From: Clostridia bacterium
GTDB taxonomy: Bacteria > Bacillota > Clostridia > Oscillospirales > CAG-272
Length of the DNA: 5,332 bases
NCBI GenBank assembly: GCA_017453085.1
Contig: JAFTKV010000096.1
Coordinates: 1 to 5,332 of the forward strand
Direction: 5' to 3'
The stretch's first letter is position 1. Every line of letters starts with the position of its first letter. A program made the position numbers and the translations under genes. This document shows positions 1 to 5,332 of the stretch, in pieces. Below the pieces are notes generated by a model. It did no database searches. It was given only the letters and a program-made list of their open reading frames with translations, and had not been told where the DNA came from.

Positions 1-1377
1 CCCGATACTACTACTCTGCCCCCCGAGCTAGGTTCGCTGTTTCAGCCTGCCCTGCGGGAGGAGGAGAACATTTCCCTCGGTACCCTTACCGAGGACGGCA
101 GCTATCTCACCGGCAATTATACCACCGTGGACGGCGCTACCGTCCAGAAATATCCCCGACTGACCAATCTCGCTACGCTTTATATTAACTTTCCCGATGA
201 CCGTGGGCTAAACTCCGTCCAGCACGGCGTTTATTCCGACGCTACCTACTCCTTCGTGGATCAGTACGTGGAGGACAGCTATTACGAGCTTCCTCTGCAG
301 ATCAAGGGACGGGGCAACTACTCCTGGTCCTTTGCTCAAAAGCCCTATTCCCTGAAGCTGGGCGAAAAGGCCGATTTTCTGGGCATGGGTGCTGCGAAAA
401 AGTGGACGCTGATCACCGTATCCAGCGACCATTCCATGATGCACAACTACCTGACCCAGAAAATGGCGGCTGCCATGGGGCTGAGAGGCACTTGTGAGAA
501 CGAGTACGTGGACGTTGTGGTCAACGGAAAGTATGCGGGCACATGGGTGCTCACCGAAAAGATCCAGATCCACGAGGAGCGGATCGATGTGCCCGACGAG
601 ATCGGCGTGCTGTTTGAGATCGAAATGGTCTACCGCCACACCTGCGACACCTGCATCGTTCTCTACGAAAACCGCCACGACCATAACAACTCGGTTCACC
701 TGCGTCTGAAGACCTACAAGGGTGTCGACATCGACGAAATGGATCAGCGTGCCAAGGATGCTGCAATTGCCGAGCTCCAGCCTTTCTTCGACGGGCTGAA
801 CAACGCCTTTACCAGAGAGAAGACCTTGGATGCTATCTCCAAATACATCGACGTAGATTCCTTTATCAACTGGTATCTGCTCAATGAGATGACCCGCAAC
901 TACGACTCTCAGTTCGTCACCAGCTGCTACTGCTATATTGACGAGACCGACCGTCTGTATATGGGTCCCGTTTGGGACTTTGATACTTGCTACGGCACGC
1001 AGGATCCTCAGATCGACGGCTATCGGGTGAAGAACGCCCCTTGGTATTCCCAGCTGTTTGAATGCGAGGAGTACGTTCGCCTTACCTGCGAGCGTTGGAC
1101 GGAGCTGCAAAGCAGCGGTCTGATCGACGCCTTCGTGGCTTCCATCGACCAGACGGCAGAGCGGATCGCCTCATCCGAGCAGCTCAACCACGCTCTGTAT
1201 CCCCACAGCGAGCTGGGCTCCAGCAACTTTACCGAGGCGGTGGATTACTTCGAGAGCTGGCTCACCCAGCGCATCGACTGGATGAACGGGGAATTTCTCC
1301 TGATCGACGGCGATGCACCGGCTATCCCGCCCAAGGCGACCACCGCCGCAACCACCACCCGTCGTCCTCGCGGCTGA
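1..1377 (+). CDS. CotH-family atypical protein kinase, secreted (5'-truncated)
   Basis: The frame is open from base 1 and gives 458 residues before TGA at 1375-1377. The true start lies upstream, and a GTG at 127 is only an internal codon. The first residues (PDTTTLPPE) look like a Thr/Pro stalk that would follow a lost signal peptide or lipobox. CotH hallmarks are visible: IKGRGNYSW near residues 101-109 followed by KPYSLKL, a KWTLI segment near 133-137, VNGKYAGTWVLTEKIQI near 174-190, a NEMTRNYD motif near 295-302, and GPVWDFD at 322-328, whose aspartates are candidate catalytic or metal-binding residues. In Bacillus spores CotH phosphorylates serines of coat proteins; CotH domains also occur on surface and cellulosomal proteins of ruminococci. 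There are eight cysteines (about 165, 215, 218, 309, 311, 330, 355, 363), which would suit disulfides in an exported protein. The C-terminus is a short Thr-rich tail ending RRPRG with no membrane anchor. The family call is firm; the substrate is unknown. The next gene follows after 25 bases, so co-transcription is likely. Confidence 0.9.
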   Translation, partial: PDTTTLPPELGSLFQPALREEENISLGTLTEDGSYLTGNYTTVDGATVQKYPRLTNLATLYINFPDDRGLNSVQHGVYSDATYSFVDQYVEDSYYELPLQIKGRGNYSWSFAQKPYSLKLGEKADFLGMGAAKKWTLITVSSDHSMMHNYLTQKMAAAMGLRGTCENEYVDVVVNGKYAGTWVLTEKIQIHEERIDVPDEIGVLFEIEMVYRHTCDTCIVLYENRHDHNNSVHLRLKTYKGVDIDEMDQRAKDAAIAELQPFFDGLNNAFTREKTLDAISKYIDVDSFINWYLLNEMTRNYDSQFVTSCYCYIDETDRLYMGPVWDFDTCYGTQDPQIDGYRVKNAPWYSQLFECEEYVRLTCERWTELQSSGLIDAFVASIDQTAERIASSEQLNHALYPHSELGSSNFTEAVDYFESWLTQRIDWMNGEFLLIDGDAPAIPPKATTAATTTRRPRG

Positions 1378-1402
1378 GCCCGTTTTATCGAAAGGAACCG
1401 AT

Positions 1403-2845
1403 ATGAAGCTTTCCTGCAAGATCCTGTCGGGGGTGCTGATCCCCGTACTGACCCTTCCCTGTCTTTCCCTTTCCGCCACCGCGGCTGAGCCCACCCCCGT
1501 CTCCGCACCCGTGCTAAGCTGCACGCCTGCCGACGATTGGACTGCGCTCTTTGACCGTGCAGGCACCGCCGGCTGGCTGGCAGCGGACGGCATCTACTCC
1601 GTCTCTCTGGACGGACGCGACGCCCTTTCCTCCGCCGGGCCATCCGCCCAATCGCTCTTCTTCTTCAGCGATACGATCCTGGGCGTTGCCGCCGATTCGG
1701 GCAAGATCTCCCGCTATTACGGCATGGCCAATCATACCGCCGCCGTGCTGGACGGCAACCTCCCCGATGCCTCCAAGATCGAGTTTTTCTACGGTCCCAA
1801 GGGTAATTTGGCCACCTCTGGCAATCTGAACCTGTTCAGCGAGGGACAATGGCTCTTCGACTGCTTCGTGCAGGACGGTGCCCTCTGGGCAATCGCCTTC
1901 ACCCAGCAGAATTGGAAGCCCTCCCGGATCGATCTGATCAAGATCCCGCTGGCCGAGGACGGAACGCCCCAGTTTCAAAAGTTCAAGCGCACCCGCAACG
2001 TCACTCCCCTGCTGAAAAAGCTGGCGGATTTTGACTATGCCTACGGCATGGGCGTGCACTGCAACACCGAAAGCGCAGGTGCTCCCGATCCCGACGGATA
2101 TATCTACATTTACGGCTATCGGGACAATTTCGCTGCCTTCAGCCAGAAGGATCTGATCGTCTCCCGCATCCACGAGGACGATTTCCCCGATTTTGACAAG
2201 CTTCGCTACTGGAACGGATCCGATTGGGTGGAAAATATTGAGGAGTCTGCCCTCATTCTGGAGCGCGTCTCCTGCGAGGTCAGCGTTACCCCCGTCACGG
2301 TGGGTCCGTATAAGGGCAAGTACATTGCCGTTTATACCCAGGACGTGCAATCCGACCGCATCATGTACGCCATCGGCGACTCCCCCGTTGGTCCCTTCGA
2401 CACTCCCGTGCAGTGCTACACCGTTCCCGAAACGGGCGATCCTGCCGCGGGCGGCAAGGGAACGCTCTACACCTACAACGCCAAGGCGCACCCCCATATC
2501 TCTCCCGCAGGTACCCTGCTGATCTCCTATAACGTGAACGTGAACGGCGACGACCACGCCCGCAATACGGCAGACTACCGCCCCCGCTTCCTGTCGCTGG
2601 ATCTGATGGCTACCGCAGAAGAGATCGCCGCACTGCAGGCCGCTACTACGACCACCGCTCCACCGTCGGTCACCGAGCCTGTAACGCCTACCACGCCCGC
2701 CGTCACTACAGCGAAGGGTACCGACGACACCGCTTCGGGTGATCGGTCGGCTCTGCTCCCAGCCCTAATTGGCACGGGCATTGCGATCGCCGTAGTCGGC
2801 GTCGCTGCCGGAATCCTCATCGGCAAAAAGAAAAAGAGGAGCTAA
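1403..2845 (+). CDS. Secreted, C-terminally membrane-anchored beta-propeller-like protein (DUF4185/DUF5005 or GH43-like)
   Basis: This 480-residue protein starts at ATG 1403, preceded by AAAGGA (1391-1396) with a 6-base spacer. The open frame extends upstream, but that extension is Arg/Pro-rich and overlaps the CotH gene. Residues 1-28 form a signal peptide ending ATAA before EPTP. The central region (about 45-405) has repeated aromatic strand patterns typical of five-bladed propellers: DGIYSVSLDGRD (62-73), LFFFSDT (85-91), DGYIYIYGYRD (231-241), YWNGSDW (269-275), GKYIAVYT (305-312) and AHPHIS..GTLLISYNVN (362-379). These resemble DUF4185/DUF5005 proteins, which relate to sialidase and GH43/GH32-like folds. 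Residues 414-450 are a Thr/Pro linker, 451-474 a Gly/Ala-rich transmembrane helix, and KKKKRS a cytoplasmic stop-transfer tail. The domain would therefore be displayed on the outer face of the membrane. It may bind or cleave a polysaccharide, but I cannot assign catalytic residues or a substrate. It probably forms an operon with the upstream CotH gene. Confidence 0.8.
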   Translation: MKLSCKILSGVLIPVLTLPCLSLSATAAEPTPVSAPVLSCTPADDWTALFDRAGTAGWLAADGIYSVSLDGRDALSSAGPSAQSLFFFSDTILGVAADSGKISRYYGMANHTAAVLDGNLPDASKIEFFYGPKGNLATSGNLNLFSEGQWLFDCFVQDGALWAIAFTQQNWKPSRIDLIKIPLAEDGTPQFQKFKRTRNVTPLLKKLADFDYAYGMGVHCNTESAGAPDPDGYIYIYGYRDNFAAFSQKDLIVSRIHEDDFPDFDKLRYWNGSDWVENIEESALILERVSCEVSVTPVTVGPYKGKYIAVYTQDVQSDRIMYAIGDSPVGPFDTPVQCYTVPETGDPAAGGKGTLYTYNAKAHPHISPAGTLLISYNVNVNGDDHARNTADYRPRFLSLDLMATAEEIAALQAATTTTAPPSVTEPVTPTTPAVTTAKGTDDTASGDRSALLPALIGTGIAIAVVGVAAGILIGKKKKRS

Positions 2846-2894
2846 TCATCGGCACTAAGCCGGATGTGATCCTTCTGCTGCCAAGTCCCCGAGA

Positions 2895-2923
2895 TTTGCG
2901 GATCACCATCGGCTTTCTATGCA
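2895..2923 (+). promoter_or_regulatory. Weak candidate sigma-A promoter upstream of the lipoprotein gene
   Basis: TTTGCG (2895-2900) and TATGCA (2918-2923) are separated by exactly 17 bases in the 107-base gap between the propeller and lipoprotein genes. Each hexamer matches consensus poorly, so this could be chance. The lipoprotein's stronger ribosome binding site and different codon use would fit its own promoter. The rest of the gap holds no T-tract terminator, so read-through from upstream is also possible. Confidence 0.25.
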
Positions 2924-2937
2924 AACCTTACTATTTT

Positions 2938-2943
2938 AGGAGG
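2938..2943 (+). promoter_or_regulatory. Perfect ribosome binding site AGGAGG
   Basis: AGGAGG lies 9 bases before ATG 2953. It fixes the start of the lipoprotein rather than an in-frame ATG at 2866, whose extra 29 residues would destroy the signal sequence. It matches the canonical anti-16S sequence better than the sites of the two genes upstream. Confidence 0.85.
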
Positions 2944-2952
2944 ATAATAAGA

Positions 2953-3783
2953 ATGAAAAAACTTTCCATCCTGTTGGCCGTTCTGGCAACGGCTACTATG
3001 TGCCTGGCATCCTGTGGCGGCGAAACTGCTGATACCACTACTGCTAACGGCGCAGCAACCACCCCCGCTGCAACCACCACCAAAAAGCCCACTGTTACCA
3101 ATCCTATCGCACCTCCCAAGACCGACGATGAAGGCACCAAGCTGCCCGAGATCGTAACTCCCGAGCTGCTGGACGGCACTAAGTTCGCTCTGGACGGCGA
3201 TCTGTCCGAGTACGCAGGTCTGCACACCATCGAAATCGTTGGCGAGACCGGTGCTACCATCGACACCTCCCACAAGAAGGTAACCTTCTACGGCGCAATG
3301 ACCGACGCAGGTCTGTATCTGGCTTGTGATGCTTATCACGACATTTACATCGGCAACGGCGAAGGCGGCTGGTGGACCAACTCTAACTTCGAGATCTTCA
3401 TTGGCGCCGGCAACGCGCAGAAGTACGTACACGCTGCGGGTCTGGACGCTGATTGCGTTACCAGTGGCGACGACGTGACCGCTATCATGATCACCGAAGA
3501 GCTGGCTGACGGTCCTACTGCTTACCACACCATCACCGAGATGTTCATCCCCACCGATTACCTCAACGAGTCCGACATCATGTACAACACCATGGACGTT
3601 GGCGTTGCTTGGAAGTCCATCGGCGACCTGATCATCGGCGGTGCCGGCACTTATAGTGTTGACGCCTCCGACGAGTACTGGGTACCCAAGGGAACTTGGC
3701 CCAACGGCACTAAGCCCATCGTATCTCCCTCCGGTATCTGGCTGCCCGACGATTTCGAATTCGAAATGACCACCGGCGAATAA
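2953..3783 (+). CDS. Acidic, arginine-free surface lipoprotein with CBM9-like domain
   Basis: The product is 276 residues. Residues 1-20 are a signal sequence (MKKLSILL start) ending in the lipobox LASC with the lipidated Cys at 21. A Thr/Ala/Pro stalk spans about 25-56. The rest looks like a CBM9/DOMON-like beta sandwich: LDGDLSEY (80-87) resembles the usual DG.l.EW opening, VTFYGAMTDAGLYLACDAYHD is a strand pair, and GWWTNSNFEIFIG (139-151) matches the W.nds.EiFid motif. CBM9-like domains bind sugar chain ends or act as surface accessory modules. I count no arginine, 13 lysines and about 40 Asp/Glu, so the protein is strongly acidic. Leu is almost always CTG, Ile ATC and Asn AAC, and Ala and Val use many GCT and GTT codons. 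This suggests high expression, consistent with the AGGAGG site. The sugar ligand is unknown. A strong terminator follows 35 bases after the stop. Confidence 0.78.
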   Translation: MKKLSILLAVLATATMCLASCGGETADTTTANGAATTPAATTTKKPTVTNPIAPPKTDDEGTKLPEIVTPELLDGTKFALDGDLSEYAGLHTIEIVGETGATIDTSHKKVTFYGAMTDAGLYLACDAYHDIYIGNGEGGWWTNSNFEIFIGAGNAQKYVHAAGLDADCVTSGDDVTAIMITEELADGPTAYHTITEMFIPTDYLNESDIMYNTMDVGVAWKSIGDLIIGGAGTYSVDASDEYWVPKGTWPNGTKPIVSPSGIWLPDDFEFEMTTGE

Positions 3784-3818
3784 ACCGAATCATTCTCTTT
3801 TGTTTGCAGCAGAATGAG

Positions 3819-3854
3819 CCTCTGCCGTCCTTGACGGCAGAGGTTTTCATTTTT
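3819..3854 (+). terminator. Rho-independent terminator of the left transcription unit
   Basis: CCTCTGCCGTC (3819-3829) pairs perfectly with GACGGCAGAGG (3833-3843) as an 11-bp stem with a 3-base loop, followed by TTTTCATTTTT. There is no A-tract on the 5' side, so it should work only for + strand transcription. It ends the CotH/propeller/lipoprotein unit and isolates it from the sigma-factor promoter that begins 3 bases later. Confidence 0.93.
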
Positions 3855-3856
3855 GG

Positions 3857-3885
3857 TTGACATGTTTTTGAAGATGTGATACAAT
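3857..3885 (+). promoter_or_regulatory. Near-consensus sigma-A promoter with extended -10
   Basis: The -35 box TTGACA (3857-3862) is perfect. A 17-base spacer separates it from the -10 box TACAAT (3880-3885, one mismatch). TGA at 3877-3879 supplies the extended -10 TGn motif. The predicted transcript starts near 3892. It drives the sigma factor and the overlapping serpin gene, implying substantial basal transcription by the housekeeping sigma rather than autoregulation alone. Confidence 0.88.
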
Positions 3886-3917
3886 AAAATCAAAAAAACT
3901 GAGGGTTTTGCGCGTTT

Positions 3918-3962
3918 GGTTCGTATAATAGATGAACCGGAGAAGATGCGCGAGCTTCTCCG
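3918..3962 (+). promoter_or_regulatory. Two abutting hairpins in the sigma-factor leader
   Basis: GGTTC (3918-3922) pairs with GAACC (3934-3938) around an A/T-rich loop containing TATAAT. CGGAGAAG (3938-3945) then pairs with CTTCTCCG (3955-3962) around a 9-base loop. The two stems share base 3938, so they either stack or compete. Neither is followed by a T-tract, so they are not terminators. The second stem ends just before the ribosome binding site AAAGGAG (3965-3971), and its CTCC could alternatively pair with GGAG. A role in translation control is inferred only. Confidence 0.4.
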
Positions 3963-3977
3963 AGAAAGGAGTCGCCT

Positions 3978-4529
3978 ATGGGGTACGGTGAAAGTAGCTA
4001 CCGCCGATATCTTGCCGGTGACGAGTCTGCATTTGACGAAATACTGGAGCTTTATAAGGACAATCTGATCTTCTTTCTCTGCCGCTTCGTGGGAAGTGTT
4101 TCCATCGCGGAGGAGATCGCCGCCGATTGCTTTGCCCTACTAATCGCACAGCCGGATAAGTACGATTTTTCTGTGTCGCTGAAGACCTGGCTGTTTACCG
4201 TGGGCAAAAACCGTGCCACCGACTACCTGCGCCGTCACAGCCGATGGCGGATCCTTCCCCTGGAGGAGGCGGTCGCCCAGCCCGGCAGCGACGAGGACGA
4301 TCCAGAGACCATTTTCCTCCAAAAGGAGCGGGAACGGATCCTCTATCGGGCGATGGGACGGCTGAAGTCCGACTATCGGGCGGCTCTGCATCTGGTCTAC
4401 TTCGAGGAGCTATCCTACGAAGAGGCGGGGCAGATCCTACATAAGAGCAAGAAGCAGATTGAAAATCTGGTTTACAGAGGAAAGAATGCACTCCGAGCCG
4501 ATTTGGAAAAGGAGGGGTATGAATTTTGA
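3978..4529 (+). CDS. ECF-type sigma-70 family RNA polymerase sigma factor
   Basis: This 183-residue cytoplasmic protein has a typical ECF length. It starts at ATG 3978 behind AAAGGAG (3965-3971) with a 6-base spacer. Region sigma-2 spans about 8-87: YLAGDESAFDEILELY, the AEEIAADCF helix (44-52), and LKTWLFTVGKNRATDYLRR (68-86), which carries the -10-recognition helix. An acidic linker (about 96-112, with GSDEDDPE) leads to sigma-4 at about 122-177. The helix-turn-helix there is LSYEEAGQILHKSKKQIENL (145-164) followed by the basic VYRGKNALRADL, which would contact the -35 box. It redirects RNA polymerase to an alternative promoter set, which I cannot predict from this window. Its stop codon overlaps the TTG start of the membrane serpin gene, the arrangement usual for a sigma factor and its regulator. 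Confidence 0.95.
   Translation: MGYGESSYRRYLAGDESAFDEILELYKDNLIFFLCRFVGSVSIAEEIAADCFALLIAQPDKYDFSVSLKTWLFTVGKNRATDYLRRHSRWRILPLEEAVAQPGSDEDDPETIFLQKERERILYRAMGRLKSDYRAALHLVYFEELSYEEAGQILHKSKKQIENLVYRGKNALRADLEKEGYEF
4511..4517 (+). promoter_or_regulatory. Ribosome binding site that decides the TTG start
   Basis: GGAGGGG inside the last codons of the sigma gene lies 8 bases before TTG 4526, an ideal spacing. A closer ATG at 4519 gives only a six-codon frame ending at 4539 and sits too near the site. The next in-frame ATG (4616) lacks any such site and would remove the basic tail. TTG 4526 is therefore the best start. Confidence 0.8.
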
Positions 4530-5332
4530 GAAACAATGATGAATTCAAGGCGTTGGTGGAGGAAAAGGCCGCCGCGCAAAAAGCAGCGATCTTAGTCGCC
4601 GCTCGCAAAAGAAAAATGATCCTGTCTGCCGTCGCCTCGCTGACGGTATGTCTTGCCATCCTGCTGCCCGTGACGGGGCTGCTTCTGCCGGTTGCCATGG
4701 CGGAGGATCACATTGAGGACACGCCGTCGACCACCCAACGGGAGACCGGTCTGCTCGATAGTCCCGGGCACATTCTCCAGGAAACGCCCCCCGCCGGAGA
4801 GGATGGTCAGAGCGGTCTGCCCCCTCCCGAAGTAGGGGAAAACGCACCCGATTTCGAGAAGCCCGATCCGGATGTAACCGAGGAGCCCGAGCCGGGTACG
4901 ACTGAGGATCCCGATCCGGGTACGACCGAGGATCCCGATCCCATCGTTCCGGGGCCTCCCTTCACCGATGAGCCGCCTTTGACCGAGAGTCCCGTGCTGG
5001 ATTCCATCACCGATCCGGTGGTGGGCATCACCGCCGTCAATCGACTGGTGGGGCTGAAGCGGGAGGAAGTGGCAGATCGCAAGGCGGACGATGCATTTCA
5101 GCGCGCTTATTACGACTTTGCAGTAAAGCTGTTCCAAGATTCCAACGCAAGCAAGAGTGGGGATAATCACTGCTTCTCCCCTCTGTCCGTGATGCTGGCG
5201 CTTTCTATGGCGGCCAACGGTGCAGACGGTCAGACGCTTGCCGAGATGGAAGCACTGCTGGGCGGCGGTCTGTCGGTTGACGAGCTGAACGCCACCCAGC
5301 GCACGTGGCTGACGGCGATGATGCAGCGCAAG
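4526..5332 (+). CDS. Membrane-associated protein with acidic stalk and serpin domain (3'-truncated); candidate sigma-factor regulator
   Basis: The frame starts at TTG 4526, overlaps the sigma stop in TTGA, and stays open for 269 codons to the window end. Residues 1-30 are a short tail (RNNDEFKALVEEK at the start) ending in RKRK. Residues 31-59 are strongly hydrophobic, ending VAMA before EDH, so this is either a transmembrane anchor or a signal peptide with a long n-region. Residues 60-185 are an acidic, Pro-rich stalk with three 8-residue repeats at 118-141. From about 190 the sequence matches the serpin N-terminus: FAVKLF (198-203), then FSPLSVMLALSMAANGADGQ (217-236) and T-L-A-E-M (237-241) before LLGGGL. 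Serpins trap serine or cysteine proteases by a conformational change after cleavage of a reactive loop. That loop lies beyond the window, so inhibitory activity cannot be judged. The overlap with the sigma gene suggests translational coupling. No recognised anti-sigma domain is visible in the 30-residue tail, so a regulatory role is inference from layout. Confidence 0.85.
   Translation, partial: MRNNDEFKALVEEKAAAQKAAILVAARKRKMILSAVASLTVCLAILLPVTGLLLPVAMAEDHIEDTPSTTQRETGLLDSPGHILQETPPAGEDGQSGLPPPEVGENAPDFEKPDPDVTEEPEPGTTEDPDPGTTEDPDPIVPGPPFTDEPPLTESPVLDSITDPVVGITAVNRLVGLKREEVADRKADDAFQRAYYDFAVKLFQDSNASKSGDNHCFSPLSVMLALSMAANGADGQTLAEMEALLGGGLSVDELNATQRTWLTAMMQRK
4877..4948 (+). repeat. Three tandem 24-bp units in the stalk of the serpin gene
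   Basis: Units at 4877-4900, 4901-4924 and 4925-4948 encode TEEPEPGT, TEDPDPGT and TEDPDPIV. The first two differ at a few bases, and the third diverges in its last codons. They form an extended acidic Pro-rich spacer between the membrane segment and the serpin domain. The unit is a whole number of codons, so copy-number change would lengthen or shorten the stalk without a frameshift. Confidence 0.88.

Noticed and set aside
208..1110. 300-codon open frame on the - strand opposite the CotH gene
   Set aside because: The + strand frame has clear CotH motifs. The antisense product has no recognisable domain or ribosome binding site and mirrors the codon pattern of the real gene.
1345..1377. Possible frameshift removing a C-terminal anchor from the CotH protein
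   Set aside because: Reading through in the other frames gives no hydrophobic segment or anchor before the next gene, so the short Thr-rich tail appears genuine.
1313..1402. Upstream in-frame ATG extension of the propeller gene
   Set aside because: It would add 30 Arg/Pro-rich residues overlapping the CotH gene and bury the signal peptide. ATG 1403 has a ribosome binding site at normal spacing.
1369..1492. 13-bp direct repeat CGCGGCTGAGCCC at 1369-1381 and 1480-1492
   Set aside because: One copy spans the CotH stop and the other encodes the signal-peptide end of the next protein. There is no flanking structure, so coincidence in GC-rich coding DNA is the simplest reading.
1514..2557. 347-codon open frame on the - strand opposite the propeller gene
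   Set aside because: It is a shadow frame in GC-rich coding DNA. The + strand gene has a signal peptide, domain, stalk and anchor in order, while the antisense product has none of these.
3933..3965. TGAACC in the sigma leader as an ECF-type autoregulatory -35 box
   Set aside because: No matching -10 motif lies 16-17 bases downstream, the start would fall on the ribosome binding site, and the bases are explained by the hairpin.
4592..5170. - strand frames, one with a Gly/Ser repeat product, opposite the stalk of the serpin gene
   Set aside because: The Gly/Ser repeats are just the reverse complement of the acidic stalk repeats. The + strand frame continues into a clear serpin motif and has a good start site.

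Overview
The window looks like chromosomal DNA from a moderately GC-rich member of the Clostridia, probably an uncultured gut Oscillospiraceae/Ruminococcaceae-type bacterium. The reasons are the AGGAGG-type ribosome binding sites, a consensus sigma-A promoter, a short-tailed ECF sigma factor, Thr/Pro-rich stalks on exported proteins, and the CotH, sialidase/GH43-like propeller, CBM9-like and serpin folds. Taxonomy is inferred from style only. All genes are on the + strand. There are no RNA genes, insertion sequences or CRISPR arrays, and the largest gap between genes is 194 bases.

Left transcription unit (1-3854): a CotH-family atypical kinase missing its N-terminus (1-1377); a secreted, C-terminally membrane-anchored beta-propeller-like protein (1403-2845); and an acidic, arginine-free lipoprotein with a CBM9-like domain (2953-3783). 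A perfect 11-bp hairpin terminator follows at 3819-3854. All three products act outside the cytoplasm. They look like a cell-surface set concerned with glycan or protein handling. The CotH kinase may phosphorylate Ser/Thr residues on its neighbours' stalks, but that is a guess.

Right transcription unit (3857 to the end): a near-consensus extended -10 promoter starts immediately after the terminator T-tract. It is followed by a leader of about 86 nt with two abutting hairpins, an ECF-type sigma factor (3978-4529), and a second gene overlapping it by 4 bases. That second gene starts at TTG 4526 and runs off the window. It encodes a short basic cytoplasmic tail, one hydrophobic segment, a long acidic Pro-rich stalk with tandem repeats, and the beginning of a serpin (serine/cysteine protease inhibitor) domain. 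Because it starts with TTG and has no stop in the window, it is easy to miss.

The most interesting point is this sigma factor/membrane-serpin pair. Its layout matches that of sigma/anti-sigma pairs, with an extracellular serpin where a sensor domain would sit, as in clostridial SigI/RsgI systems with extracellular carbohydrate-binding domains. A protease-sensing transmembrane regulator is a testable hypothesis, not something the sequence proves.
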